A stretch of 64,000 bases of DNA, taken from contig NC_023756.2 of the NCBI RefSeq assembly GCF_000499845.2, positions 40,983,393-41,047,392 on the forward strand, in the 5' to 3' direction. Made by a program: the position numbers and the translations under genes. Positions 1 to 13,859 of this stretch are shown in pieces (within the stretch, counting starts at the first letter, position 1; each line of letters starts with the position of its first letter). The notes below the pieces were generated by a model, which saw only the letters and a program-made list of their open reading frames with translations, searched no databases and had not been told where the DNA came from. The stretch is from Phaseolus vulgaris. Its lineage: Eukaryota; Streptophyta; Magnoliopsida; Fabales; Fabaceae.

Positions 1-281
1 ACCAATTACCACATATATTTTTTTAGGTCGTGTTGCTGAAATTGTATGATAAATACATGTACATACAACAATGAAAATAAAATATAAGGTTGTTTTGTTT
101 AATGATATCTTTGCATATTTACATATATTATATTTTTTAAAGTTTATGAATTTTACAATTCAAAATAGAAAATAATTTACAATTTAGTTAATTCTTCCAT
201 ATATTACTTGCATCTCGATTAAGCTACCTTGGTCATAGTTACTTATTTATTATTGATTATTGTTCGATTATTACTATTCTG

Positions 282-1000
282 GTCAGACGTGTTCGGGATC
301 CGACCTGAGCATTTAGACGTGTCTATCTTGACCCACTTAATTTAAAACCCACATAGATAATTCGGCCCAAATAATAACAGGTCCAATGGCCCCAAAAGAA
401 GTCAGCCTTAACAACTAGCAAATTCATTAAAAGGAAATTGTACTGTTTGATATGTTCAGCCTGTAGTTCGAACACTTGGGTGTTCGGCCTATTAGCCGAA
501 GCGACAGTTATAAATGTTGAATATATTTTTTGATCCGAAAGTCGGCCCAAGTACGAAAAGGCCCAATAGCTCCAAACGAACATTCATCTTTGGTAAAATT
601 AACATGACCCAAACAATAAATGTGCATTATAACTGATTCAGTTGATTGTTTGAAACAAGAAAAGACCCAGTCAGAGACGATACTCTGCAAAGATATAACC
701 CCAAAATACGAGGGAAATATTAACAAATTAATTATGCAATTATCAATTCCTGACGAGGGCTATAAAAGGACCTTGAGACCCTAGGCACAAGGTAAGTTGA
801 TCCTACATTATATACATTGCATTCTAATATATAAGTGTTCTCACAAACTTGATCGTCAGAGTGTAATTAACAGGTGGAGCACCCTCCGTTGGAGCTTCAA
901 GGGTTCCAAAATCACAAACAATCACAACAAAAACAGAGCGAGAGAGCATCCACCACCAAAACCCGATCTATGTCAGCCTTCCAGAACAATTACCGTATTA
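282..1000 (+). mobile_element. Relic LTR of a Ty3/gypsy (Tat/Ogre-like) retrotransposon
   Basis: This stretch is GC-richer than its surroundings and has no real ORF. It contains a TATA box (TATAAAAGG at 761), then a segment around 848-895 reading roughly 'cttgatcgtcagagtgtaat' followed by 'caggtggagcaccctccgtt'. That pattern (tgagcgtcRgagtg...gcaggt..cacc) is what I recall from the R/U5 part of Tat/Ogre LTRs. I find no PBS and no gag-pol downstream, so it would be a solo or truncated LTR. Ends and target duplication are not resolved. The family call rests on memory of the motif, not on a search. Confidence 0.5.
761..769 (+). promoter_or_regulatory. TATA box of the LTR relic
   Basis: TATAAAAGG lies about 90 bp upstream of the conserved R/U5-like segment, the expected place for an LTR core promoter. 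It is probably the promoter of the dead element rather than of any host gene, because no gene follows. Confidence 0.45.
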
Positions 1001-4000
1001 AAGACGATGCATGAATCATGACTTGGATGTATATGTGGAGTATCTTTGCAGCTAGATCATCCTCTAAACCAAATATACGTGGAAAGAAACTAAAAATGTT
1101 CAAGCATAGTGGGATTAATCACGAATCAAGATCTTGTCATAACATATATAAATAGTAATTTTATTTATACTAAAATTTTAATTATTTTCCAAAACATAAT
1201 TCAAAACTGTTGTTTCATAATACTGCTATTTTAACAAGAAAATGAAATATTTTTTAACTTTACATTTTCGGAAAATTAATTTTTTGTTCTCATACATCTC
1301 TTAACATGACTATCTCAAGCGAACTTATTATACGACTAAGTCTTCTATGAAATATACTACAGATTTCATCAAATGTGTAAGAGAATTTTATTAGTACAGA
1401 ACTAATTTTAGAATTCATAATTATTAAAAGTAGTGCTAATTTTATAACCACCACCACACACGAATGATCACGTACTCATATGTTATATTCGTCACATTTT
1501 TATGCCAAATTACATTCGCACTGAAGTAGAAATATTTTAAAGTGAATCTGACGCAAGCAAGTTGAAAAAATGTTTTTTTTTTTTTTTGTATTAGACCAAT
1601 CGGTTTTAATTGTGGGTGTATGTTAAAAGCTTCAAATAAGTTTTCTTTCTCTACCTCTATAGTTTCTCTCCCATAGGTAAAGTGAAAAAATTATTTAATT
1701 CTTAAAAATTATATTATGGATTGTAGAATTTAAAATTTATTTGTAGATTCATAAATATTTTTCGTATTTTACCATTCAAAATATTTTTTTTAATTGAATT
1801 ATAGAATGCAGAAGGTATATGTTCATAAATATCTTTTCAATTTTAGATTATAAAATTCATAAGATATTTCCAAAATCAGAAATACCTTTCAAATTTTACA
1901 ATCCAAAATTTATTTTTCTAAAAAGTATTTTCAAATATCTTCCATATTTTATAATATAGAATGTATTTTTTAAAAAGAAAAATATATTATGAATTCTACA
2001 ATTAAAAAAAAAATATATATATATATTTTCAAAACATATTACAGATCATAAATTTTGGAATATATTTTCGGAATGAAAAATACAACAATAGAATACATGA
2101 TAATTTTTGTATTTTAAAAAATATGGGGTGCTAAAAGAAAGTTTGGAGATGACGGAAAGAAACACCATCTTCAAATAATACTGGCCCAATATGAAGGAGC
2201 CACCTTTTAACCCAGTAGTAGATGAAACAAATGCCCAAATATATTACATATATATATATATATATATATCGAAAGAGAAAAGGTTTTTTCCATGTTATGA
2301 TTTTATGAGGAGCTAATTCCATTTTTCTTTGTTTATATCCTTCAGTCTTTAATATAACCATTATTTTTTTTTAATATTTATTTATGACTGATTTAAGTAC
2401 TTTAGAAGTAGAATAAATTTTTAAACGTCTCAGGTTTTTTTTATACATATTGTAAAAGCTATCAAGTTCAGATTCCATAGTTTTCTCACTTTTAAAATTT
2501 ATATATTAAAACTCTTCATATACATGTAAAGTGGGTAGCAAAATAGTGGATCCTGTATGTATGAAGTTCACTCTTATTTAGATTTTTTTTTCATATTTTA
2601 GTTCACTTTCCTACTAATTTTCTAAGGATGTTGAAGTTTTTTATTATCATTTTATTTGTTTTTTTTTTCTTTTAAATCCTATCCATATTCTCTTATTTAG
2701 GTGAACCATACTCCTAGATTAATTATTTACGAAATATTGTCGTCTATTTAAAAAGTGAAATTTTTATTAAGATAAATTTTAAATGACTCTTATATTATAT
2801 TAAGAATTGAATTTTTAATATAAATTAATTTTATAAAATTAGTTTATAAAGTGAAGTTTACCTCCACTTTTATACTATAAATGTTCTTATTTCTAATCGA
2901 GGTGAGATTTCAGAATAAAGAATCCAACTATATCAGTCAAATCTTCATTATTTAAGTAAATATATCACCTATCCTCTAAAATCAAACTTCAAATCTTCAC
3001 TCCTATAAATAAATGTATCACCTATTCTTCAAAATCACAAGTTCATTCATTCTCTTTTATTATGAGTTTTTATTATCAAGTACTTGTTAATTATGTTATA
3101 CTCAATATATCAATTAAGAAGACATTGAGAAGATAGACAATATAATGCACATAAGTTTCTAAGAATACTACTCAACCACGCTAAAAAAAACCTACCTCGT
3201 GTTCTTACCTAATTTTCACTATAGTTTTTTGCTTCCATGTTTCATTTCAAAGATTTGTAGTGGATATTAGATATAACTTCTAATTATGTTGAACTTTGCA
3301 ATGAAATGAAAGATATTTACATTTCAAAAATCAAATATGTATTTAAACTAGTAAACATTTATTATAGATTATTAAAATAAATATAAAAAAAACAGTATTT
3401 CTTTAATATCTTTTTATTTCTTATTAGTTGTTTTCATTATTTAAGACATGTGGGTCCAATTCTTCAATCAGACCAACAGCCCCTACTCATTCCATCAAAA
3501 CTAGACTCATTCACCAACATAAATTCTTGCTTTCATATGCATAAAAGGTTTAATTCTCATTAAAATGGTTCCACCTTCTTTACCCATTCTATTCAATACC
3601 AATCTTTTTATGGGAATTTTACTAATATATTGTAATTTTATCTCTTATATCAAAATAGATAAAATTATTATAATAAATAATTTTAATTAAAATTTGATTA
3701 TATTAATATAAATTCAGTTTAATTCATTAAAATTGTGTCACCTTAATATAAGTTTTTTTACGATAAAATTGTGTCAACTTAACATAATTTATCTATTTTG
3801 ATAATTTTTTAAAATTTTATTTATTTAAATAAGTAAAAAATAAAATTTCACCAGATTTATAAAATAATATTCTTTCTACCTCAACTTAGTAATTGTTATT
3901 CATTTCTATAATGTACGCTTACTATCACAAAAATCTTTTAACAATTATAAGTTTCAAAATCACTTATATAAGATCATGGAATTTCCATAGGTTTGACAAA

Positions 4001-5225
4001 AAAAATTCCGAAGGGCCAAACCAAAAGGACCAAATTAAAGCTTTGTACTTGCTAATTAATTATTCACTAATGTTTATTTTGTTAAAGTATTGTCTAATTG
4101 TGGTCTATTTCTATGTTTCAAAAGAATTAATAATAATGAGGGAACAATTGAGGAGGCTGCATTAATGCTCACACTTTAGGTTTTGCTAATTTATAAAATA
4201 AACATTTGGTATTTTCTAATTGTTACTGTCCAACCATTTTTCTTCTCAAAGCAAAAATTGATCACAAAATTTTCTTTAATCATGGATTAAATATGTTTTT
4301 TTTCAAACTTTAAATAATTTAAATATTTATAGTATAGAAATGATTAAAATTGATCCTTTTTATAGTTAAAATGATTGTTAATTTTCTTCAAAATTGATTA
4401 TTGTGTTAATTAAAAAATATTCACAGTTTCGATGGATTAATAGAATGAAAACACAAACTAAATTAGTTTCACATACAAAATAATTCATTTTAATAACTTT
4501 TATAATACAAATATCTAAATGGTCTAATTTTTTTTTATAAAAAATTTTATTTTAAATATTACTATACATTTCAACTAAGTTGACACTTCAAGTAACAATC
4601 ATCACATAAAAAAAATATTATTAAAATATATATATATATATATATTTATATAAATATGGGAAGTCTAGAAAAAAAACTTATATATTAAAAAAATAATACA
4701 TAAATAAATACTCTAAACTTTAAATTGGAATCAGTTTGATGTTATAATAGAGGAAAATATATATATTTAACACTTAAATTTAATTAAATTTAATGAATTG
4801 ATGTATCACCAGTGCATTAACTTACAATATTTCAATGATAAAAAAAATTTACAAGACGAAAATTCTTTTGGGACATATTAACACGGGTTCCTTGTTGTTG
4901 TATATAATATTCATTAGGAGGTTCAAAATTCTTTGTTTATAATTGAAAAAGTATGTTGGGAAGTAACTACAGCTTTTGGGGTATTATCATTCTCATGGTA
5001 GATGAGAATTAATTTGAAGAAACAGTGGATAAAACAGAATATTGTACTTTGCTACAGAATAAAATAAATAAAATGTTGCAACTAACATATTAATTATGAT
5101 TTCATTCTACCCGTGTGTCTAAAATACTTCAAGGTGATTTATTTGCTTTCTACAGTACTGTTTCCATTTTATCCAAATTATGCTATAATTTTACAATTAT
5201 TGTTATTTTCTTTTAAGGTGTTTAT

Positions 5226-5250
5226 TAATAATAATAATAATAATAATAAT
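5226..5250. repeat. (AAT)n microsatellite
   Basis: About eight perfect trinucleotide repeats in intergenic DNA. It is the reason for the poly-Ile stretch in the spurious minus-strand ORF at 5203-5415. Confidence 0.9.
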
Positions 5251-5465
5251 ACACCTCAAACCGTAAATTCTAAACCTAAATCCTAAAAAAATTAGACACA
5301 TTTTTATTATATTAAAAAATATATAATTTTTATGAATAATTAAATAAAAAATAATATTAGAAAATTTATATAACTTTTTTATAATGTCAAACCTTAACAT
5401 TATAATAAAGGACATTAAATGCCGATCAAAGAAAAAAAAAGGTTCGAAATCAAGTCTAAAGATAT

Positions 5466-5715
5466 CAAATTTTATAATAATATCTAATATAAATTTATTA
5501 AAAAAGAATTATGTAACTTTTATTTAAAAGTATTTATTTATTTATTTATTTTATTAAATGAATAAAAATATTATTTTTTATTAAAGGACACTTTTATAAT
5601 AATTTCTAATATAAATTTATTAAAAAATAATTATGTAACTTTTATTTAAAAAATATTTATTTAAATATTTATTTAATTAAATGAATACAAATATTATTTT
5701 TATTTTTTAAAGGAT
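5466..5715. repeat. Two tandem copies of a ~121-bp AT-rich unit
   Basis: The block beginning 'ttttataataatatctaat' at about 5470 recurs near 5591 as 'ttttataataatttctaat'. Both are followed by 'ataaatttattaaaaaa', 'attatgtaacttttattta' and 'attaaatgaat'. The copies differ mainly by small indels in A/T runs. No function is visible. Confidence 0.75.
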
Positions 5716-6349
5716 AAAATTGTTTAAAGATGACATTAAAATTATTAAATAATGTATCCTCATATAATAATATAGATAAGTATAGATAACTATTAAATAA
5801 AAGATGTTATTAAACTATAATTTAAAAAAAAAATTAATTATAAAGTTAAAAACAAAAAAAAATCGTAATTTTATTGTGTAGGTAAATTTTTTTATTATAA
5901 ATTGTTATTTTAGTTTAAAAAATAATTATTCAGAAAATAGAATAGTAAGAATTTGTATATAAAAAATAATAATATTTTTTTATTAATGTTATAAATTATT
6001 ATTATACTCACTTTTCATAATGTGAGGAAATGATGATGATTATTAAAAATAATAATATTTTTTTAAAATACACATATCTAAATATAATCGATATAAACAC
6101 AAATGAGTATAATCGATATAAATTTTTTAAATGAGCTGTTGTCTGAGGGGGGTTGATCATTTATATGTCAACTTTATAAATAAAATAAGATACCATTTTA
6201 AATCAAGTAATAATTATTTATTACAATTTAATTTAAAGAGTAAATATTTTTTTATAAGGTCTAGAAAATTAACTTTAAGTAAAAATGGTATATTTTAAAT
6301 GAAACCTGAATATTTTATTATTAAAATAAAAAACATATAAATAGAAAAC

Positions 6350-8330
6350 TCAGTTATTCAAGTTTATTTTAAAAGAATCATCATCTCTCTATAAGTTTCT
6401 TTTTCTTTTTCTCTCTCTTCTCTCTAAGATTCTAACATTTTATCAATTTGAGGATCGGAGTTCGTCATTAGACTCCTGTCAACGAGATCTACAAGACTCT
6501 CTGATCAAAATCTCTAATAAAGTAAGTTCAATTTTACTCTTATCTTTTAGTCAAATTTTGGAACTTGTAGATCTGTTTCGATCTAAGTTTACGCATGTGA
6601 CCCTTTTTGCTTTAGGATTAGTCTTTGTTAACTCAGAGTACTAGTGAGACAGTTAGATTTTTTTTATCGAAGACTCTATAGTGCAAGTTAAGCTACTCTT
6701 AAAGCTTTTGGTAGGTTTGGAACTTGTGAGCATCTACTCAAATAATGGTAAGGGAAGCTAGTTTAAAATTTTTAATAGAACCATAGGTTAAAAGATCTGG
6801 ATGTGGGAGTGACGTGATCACCAATTCCAAATTTTTTTTGCAGGATTTCTTGTTTTGAGTAGATTGTAATTTGATTGAATTTGAAAGTGTTGTGATTGAG
6901 AATTTGTTGTTTCATTTTAAATGATTTTGGATTTAGAAATCATATATATGTATAGAAGGATGTAATAGCTCAATGATTCAATGAGAGTGCTTGTATCATG
7001 CTGAGCATGAACTGTCAATGTAACGTATAGATTTATAAATTTAAATTTATGAATTGAATGAATTGTTGGTTTAGAACTAACATGTATAATAGTATTGTGC
7101 ATATTTCTCTCTGAGCTAATTCTTGCTCAAGCGATAATAAAATGGAGAGAGAAGGTGTTCTCAGGTCCCTTCTCGCTCAAGCGAGTAGATTCTCGCTCAA
7201 GTGAGACCTAAGATGAAATTCTAGGTGCTATCGAGTTGAATCTTGCTCATGCGAGAAAATTTTCGCTTAAGCGAGACCCATTCTCGCTCAAGCTAGAATA
7301 TTTGTAAAAAAAAACTTAAATTTTTATTTTTGCTTTTGAAAGCCTAATGTATTATTGCTTATTGTTTTTAAGTGAAAATTCTAAGTCTTATTTAAAAATA
7401 TAATTAAAGGAACTTAGTTATGTGTTTTAGTGAATTTTGAGATATGTTTGGATTGTTTAGAAAGTTTAAAATATGTTGTGATTGAATGGTGTATTGATGT
7501 GTTATATGAAGTGTGTAATGATGAGAAAGTGTGAACAAAACATAGTATTTTAAGGAAAGAAAATACTGTGTTAAGATTGTTATTAGGGTGTACTAATCTG
7601 TCAGGTCCTGATCCAATGAGACGATCCTGACTCTATTGATATAATGGAATCACATAGATGAAGTTATTCAGTTGGTGAGAGTTGATGGAGGTTCATATGA
7701 CTTTGTCTGCGGTTTGAAATATAATTTGATCTTTCAAGTCATATGAATTTACCATGTCATACGAGATTATGAGATATTGAGATGTTTATGTGCATGGCTG
7801 TGTGGATTCACAACGACTAGTATGACATGTGCAAGTCTCAGGATTCTAATTTCAATACACGAGTCTTTTGGAAGTAGAGTTAAGTGTCTATGTGTTGTGG
7901 GTCAGTAGAAGTTTGACATGAGAAAGATGAGTTGTGAAATTTTTGGATAGACACTTGATGGTTATGTGAAATGTTTGAGAAATTGTATGAGACTTGATGA
8001 ATTTTGTGTATTAATTTGAAATTGAAATTATATAGAAATTTTTATATAGTTAGCTTACCTTGTTATTTGTTTGTGCTTGTTTCTTTATTGTGATGATCGT
8101 GTTGTACACGGGAACAAATGAGATTGCAAGTAATAAAACTCCTAAGTGAGTAGTTGTCGGATGTGATAATTTTAATTTGAATGCTCTATTTGTTTTTAAA
8201 ACTTTTGATGTATATATTAAAATTTCTATGAAGAAGGATATTTTTTTTAGATACAACTATGAGATAGTTGTATATATGCATATGTTAAGTAGATAATATT
8301 TGTTTAAATTTTATTTTATTATATATGATA
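6350..8330 (+). mobile_element. Probable non-coding LTR-retrotransposon-like repeat
   Basis: This block differs in composition from its AT-rich flanks: a pyrimidine-rich leader (6380-6430), moderate GC, no ORF above 70 codons, and the CTCGCTCAAGCGAG word array at 7121-7296. Phrases such as 'tgatgatcgtgttgtacacg' (8090-8110) and 'atgagattgcaagtaat' resemble, from memory, a high-copy Phaseoleae repeat of the LARD type. I could not find LTR pairs or target duplications, so the ends are approximate and the class is inference. It could instead be an untranslated decayed transcript. Confidence 0.4.
7121..7296. repeat. Array of six CTCGCTCAAGCGAG hairpin words
   Basis: Word starts are 7121, 7171, 7191, 7241, 7261 and 7282. 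The consensus is TCTCGCTCAAGCGAG, whose arms CTCGCT and AGCGAG are exact reverse complements around a 2-nt centre. One copy (7171) is perfect; the others carry one to three changes. Spacing is irregular (20-50 bp), so this is a repeated word rather than a classic tandem satellite. Confidence 0.85.
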
Positions 8331-9431
8331 AAAATGAGGGATTTTACATTTTTAATAACGTAAATTTTGTAACTACGAAAATCATTTTGTATTTTCTTCA
8401 CTTTAAACCTTCTCGTACTAAATAACATTATTTTTTTATAAAAAATCACATTTAAAATATTTAAAGATGTTTTTAATTAATTGATAAATGTAAAAAAAAG
8501 TTTATAATGTATGGAAATTAAATTTTATGTACTATGAGTCTTACATTCACAGTTAAATAACTGAAAGCCCCATATAAAATTTAAAATTTTAGTCACATCA
8601 AATTTAATTTATTAAAATAAAAAAATTAAAAAAATAGGTTTCATGTGCTTTAACTAGAAAATTACACAATTTTAGGTGATGTTAATATAATTTTATATCA
8701 AAATCAGACTTTCATTTTACTGGTCCACTGAAAAAGACGTTTTATAGTATAAATCTGAATCTTTATGCGAGACAAATAATTGTTTTTAAAGATAATTTTA
8801 ATTTTTCTTAAAAACAATTATAACCACTGTCTTATAGAACTATATGTCCCATCTTAATTCCATATAATTTGAGTGAATAATCCTACATTTTTAATTTTTT
8901 ATCAGTTGAAATATATTTCTTAACAACCTTACAAAAATAGTTTTTTAATTTAGTTTTACACTTGATCATTAGTTTTATTTTTAATTTCAATACTTACATA
9001 TCACTTTTTTTAGTTTCTATACGCATTATTTTAATTTTTTTTGTTTCTACAAATTTTGACCCCAAAGATATGAAAATTTTAAAGAATAAATTGTTGTTGT
9101 AAAATTAAAAAAAAATGATTTTTAAGCGTAGAGATGGGAAGATACACAATTCATATATAACTATAAAACCCTAAAAAGAATTAATCCTTATTTTTAAATT
9201 TATTTTGATTTAACAGTTGCTCTAACAATCAGTATCCTTTTATCTTTATTTGATTTTGATACCAGTTTATCTCTTTTATTTATTTTTTCTTTATTTCATA
9301 TCAAATTTCAACATTTTCTTAAAGAATATATACTGTTACTCACCTCGTGTATTGTATTTTAATTCCTAGAATTTAAATATTTTAATTTAAAAATAAATTT
9401 TTATATATAGATATAATTTATTCCAAGTTTA

Positions 9432-9440
9432 TTTATATAA
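9432..9440 (+). promoter_or_regulatory. Candidate TATA box of the IQD gene
   Basis: TTTATATAA lies about 150 bp upstream of the IQD start codon and is followed by a pyrimidine-rich leader (9490-9560), typical of a plant 5' UTR. The AT-rich background makes TATA-like words common, so position is the main support. Confidence 0.4.
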
Positions 9441-9586
9441 AAAAAATTATTTCCAAATGTGCAATGTTCCAAACTGGTCCATTTAAGTGTTCTCTTCCTT
9501 CTCATTCTCTTCAACCACTTTCCTTCCACACTCTTATCTTCTTCTCTCTCTTTCTCTCATTTCTTCTCAATGCATTGAATTCCCTC

Positions 9587-12500
9587 ATGGGCTTTCTCCG
9601 GCGACTCTTCGGCGCCAAGAAACACAATCCGCCACCCTCCGACGGCGCACCTCCCAAACCCGTCAAGGACAAGAAAACGTGGAACTTCGTAAAGCAGAGT
9701 ACGAGGTACAAGTCCACCACGTTGCTCTCACTTAACAAAAACAATTTTGACCCTTCCACTTCCTCTGCTCCTTTCTCCGACTCCTTGGACGCCAACAAGC
9801 ATGCCATCGCCGTCGCGGCGGCTACCGCCGCCGTCGCAGAGGCCGCTCTCGCCGCCGCCCACGCAGCAGCCGAGGTCGTGAGGCTGACCAGCGGCAATGG
9901 GCCTGCCGCCGGAAGACCCACCACGGCGTCTCATCCCCGGCAGACGGCTGAGGATACCTCCGCCGCCGTGAGGATTCAGTCGGCGTTCCGAGGATACTTG
10001 GTATGTGAAAAAACTGAAAGTCTCGTTTTTTTGTTGGTTATTTTTTCGTAGTAAAAAACGTTTTGTTTAAGAAAAAATAACACTAATGTAATTTATTCCT
10101 CTTTAATTTAATTAATTTTTACTATCATTTAATTTAAATTATTTCAAGTTAATAATAACAAAAGTTACCAGTTTTGTTAATTTTATGAATCACACCATCT
10201 GTGGTGGAATATTCACGGAATTTAAATTAAATTAAATTCTTATTCTTCTTTAATTATATGTTTGGGAAGTGAAATAGCCACGTTCCTTTGTTCAAGGTTT
10301 TAAATGTTGAAAAATTGAATGAAATTGTTTTATATTCATAAAGAGTTGAAAGTAGGAATCTAGCATATGAGTATTTCAGAGATTTTTTATGCCCAGTTAT
10401 TTAAAAATAGTAATAGTACACTTTTTTTCACTATTGAATTGACTATTATTGAAAAATATTTGATTCCTGTGAAAAGAATTGTGAATTTAGTTTTTAAATT
10501 TTCTACCACGTTTACAGCGTGTCAGCAAATTTCAAATTTGTTGACTCTCTGACTCTGATTCCCAGTGCTTTTTTCTCAATTAATTTTTCTGGGCGATGTG
10601 GGATTTCCCTCCATATTCTGTTTCTCGGGAAACAAACACTGGTCAAATATTGCTTCATTTTCAACAATGTTTCTTTTCTCCACACTTTTCACCTATCCAA
10701 AGAAACTTGTTCCCTCCCACAATAATTTTTTAAATATTTTTTAATAAAATCCCACTGTGGTTGATAATTATGCACAGAAAGCTTAAGATATAAAAGTCCT
10801 GTTAAAAAATTCCATTTTAAGAGGAATTTTGGGTTCCGCCGACAAATCTACAGAAACCCACTTGTAAATGTCTGCATTATAGGATAGGAAAATAAAATCC
10901 CACTTGGGTGCTTATTAATTTTTAAGAGTGTGAAATTTTATTTTTAAAATTTTTGTCCAGAGATATAAAATATCGATAATTTATAAATTCCTTAGAAAAA
11001 TTGAGTTTGTCATATTTTTAGAAGAAAATAAGGATTTTTGGTTTTGGATGGTATTGAATTCCAAATCTTTTAGGCCTAAAGCATATTTGATTTGGTTTTC
11101 AATGTTATGGCTGTTGACTGCCACATGTTTTCGCATCATCACGTGGTCGCTGCAATTTTAATGTGTTGCGTCACTTTTGTGATGTGGGGTGTGTTTTGTT
11201 CTGCGTCCTGTCGTGTACTTGGTTTGTGTGGTAATGCTTATGTATGATTTGGGTCCTTGAGAAGATGTTGGTGTGAGTCTAGAGTGGTATCTGGTGCTGT
11301 GAGGATCCTGCATTCAGATCAAAGTGACCTTGTTTTGGGACTGTATTCTGTGACAACACAAGGATCAAGGGACCAAGAAAGTTTTGAGAAATGGACAAAT
11401 GGGTAATTTGTGGGATTTAGTATATGAGTGAGCCCCACATTCTGGTGAGCTATTATAGAATGACCCTTTGTACCCAAAAATTAACACCAAATGTTGAAGT
11501 GGCCCTGCTTCAACCCATTTCGTAGGTCATGGACCTGAGTGCTGGAGGGTCACTGCCAAGTTGCAAAGTACTGTTTTTTTATTGGCTTGGTATGGTATGG
11601 TCTGCATTGATTGAAATATTGTGGGTTGGTTTTCAAGGTCTGATTTTCTTTTTCTATATAGAAATATTTCACATAATGAAAGAAAGGTACTATGTGTGAA
11701 ACTTGTGTTTCTTGGGGTTGACAAATGAGAAGCCGAAAGTGAAAAGCCATGCTTTTAACAAGGTTAAAGTGGAAAGTGATTTTTTACACCTTATTTTTAA
11801 CCTTCACGTGAGAGGAAGCTACTCTTTTTTAGGACACACGGACCAACAGTTAGGCTGTGATGTTTTGTTTTGTTTGTAAAAGAAATTGAAAGTAACACAT
11901 TAAAGCTACAACATTCGATGAACTTGAATTTTTACCTTCTGCCCTTTCTACCATGGTGGGGCATGCGACATTGGAAGCTTCAATTAACATACAGAAGCAT
12001 CAATAATGCATGACTTTCCACTGTGTAATTTATGTTTATAATGATTACAACCATCAACCTCAGCCTCCTCCCCCACTTTCTCATGTCTTTTTCATTTTAA
12101 TATTCTTCAACTTTCTCACATTCCATGCCCATCTTTTGAGGGTAATGCTTATTTTATTGTGAGCTTAATTTTTAACTAAGTAGCATAAGTATGTATGATC
12201 AAATGCTTTACATGTTAACTTGTTCTATCTAAATTCTTTTATAACTATGTAATTATGCTGTTATACTTTTGATTGTGTTTTTGTCTTCTTTGAATCTCTT
12301 AAATTTTCTGATGGACGTTTTAACTTTTACTGATATTCTTGGTATGGATTTGGAAGGCAAGGAGGGCTTTGAGAGCACTTAAAGCATTGGTGAAGTTGCA
12401 AGCATTGGTGAGAGGCCACATTGTGAGAAAGCAAACTACAGATATGCTCAGGCGCATGCAGACTTTGGTGCGACTGCAGTCTCGGGCGCGTGCCACACGT

Positions 12501-13859
12501 GGGAACTTGTCTGATAATATGCATTCTTTCAAGTCTTCACTTTCTCATTACCCTGTAAGCAAAGTCAAACATATAACTTTTTTGTTCTTTTGATTGTTGG
12601 CATGGCATGATGATCTTTATCTTAATAACTTGTTTGGGAGGCTTTGTGACTTTCTTCAAACTTGTTATCTTTATTAAATATACTTTTCTTTCTCTATTTT
12701 TCTTTTTGCTATAATAGATTTTTACCCTGTACAAAGCAACATGGTGCAAATTAAACTGGTGCTACACCATGCTTCTTTAGATAATCCTTAGGTTGGGTAG
12801 TGCCATTGTGGTAATGTAACCATTAAGATATGACTCATCAAATATCGTGCCTATAAGATTGGGGATTGTTCTGTGGTTAATTACTGTGAAAAATGGATCA
12901 TGATAACCATTAATCTTTTTTCTGAGTTTTTTTATTTCATTTTTAATAATTGAAGGTGCCTGAAGATTATCAGCACTCACTTTATGGCTATAGTACAAAA
13001 TTTGATGGATCTATTCTCAAGGTACACGTTGTTCTTCCTACAAGCTTTTATGAGTATTTAGATGGTGAACCTATTAATATGATTTCCCCTTTTAAATGCA
13101 TTCTCCATTTTCATCTTGCAGAGATGTAGTTCCAACGCAAATTTTAGAGACGTTGACTTGGAGAAAGCCCGGTTTGGTTCCCATTGGCTAGACAATTGGA
13201 TGGAAGAAAATTCTTGGAGCCAAACTAGAGATGGTTCATTGAAAAATGGGCACCTTGATGATGAGAAGAGTGACAAGATTCTTGAAGTGGATACTTGGAA
13301 GCCACATTTGAACTCACACCATAGTAGTGGCAGCTCATTTCAGCCAGCACATCATTATTTGTCTTCTGATTACAACAATGAGAATTTTGTGGCATATGAG
13401 TCACCGTCGAAACGTTCTTCAAAAACTCTTTATCCAAGTCTCTCTTCGAGGGAGGCTCTACCCTTTGGCTCTCTGAAACTTCACAAAGGAAAAGAAGAAG
13501 CATCTTTGAGAAATGTTGAGGATAGTCCTCAAGCATTCTCTGCTTCCTCTGGACTTGGAAGTGGTGCAAGGAGAGGTCCATTCACACCAACTAAGAGTGA
13601 GTGTGCATGGAGTGTCTTCAGTGGCTATTCTGGTCATCCCAATTACATGTCAAATACTGAATCTTCAAGAGCCAAGGTTAGATCACATAGTGCTCCAAGG
13701 CAAAGAATTGAGTTTGAGAGATACGGTTCCTCAAGAAGGTCTCTTCAGGGTTATTATGATGCAGGACCTAGTTCAGACAGGGATTCTGATTTTAGAAGCA
13801 AGGCCTATTCTACCACAAACAGCAGCTTGAACAGAATTGGGAGTACCAATTTAAGGTGA
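9587..13859 (+). CDS. IQD: IQ67-domain (IQD) calmodulin-binding protein
   Basis: Join 9587-10000, 12357-12554, 12956-13021 and 13122-13859 gives 471 aa. All junctions are GT-AG and the frame is continuous. The protein starts MGFLRRLFG, the basic N-terminus usual in the family, which favours this ATG over an upstream in-frame one near 9464. The IQ67 domain spans about residues 125-191: a first IQ motif at I130-Q131, then [13 protein letters not shown] (152-164) and [13 protein letters not shown] (172-184). A phase-0 intron after L138 cuts the domain, as is characteristic of IQD genes. An Ala-rich helix precedes the domain. The C-terminus has the conserved [15 protein letters not shown] block (DUF4005). 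IQDs bind calmodulin and act as scaffolds at microtubules, plasma membrane or nucleus. The short N-terminus suggests the IQD22-24 group, from memory. Intron 1 is 2.36 kb. Confidence 0.95.

Larger units (their letters stand above)
1001..6345. other. AT-rich intergenic DNA without a recognisable gene
   Basis: ORFs here are short (at most 90 codons), low-complexity and without family motifs. Contents seen: an (AT)n run at 2247-2269, an (AT)n run at 4625-4645, an (AAT)n run at 5226-5250, an imperfect direct repeat near 2940-3050 (two copies of a 'caaatcttca...tatcacctat' block) and a tandem duplication at 5466-5715, listed separately. I see no tRNA, transposase or LTR ends. Confidence 0.6.

Noticed and set aside
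9511..9924. Minus-strand ORF of 137 codons opposite IQD exon 1
   Set aside because: It is a GC-rich antisense shadow of the Ala-rich coding exon, with no family motif or splice partner.
12320..12532. Minus-strand ORFs opposite IQD exon 2
   Set aside because: Shadows of the IQ67 coding exon, which is fully explained on the plus strand.
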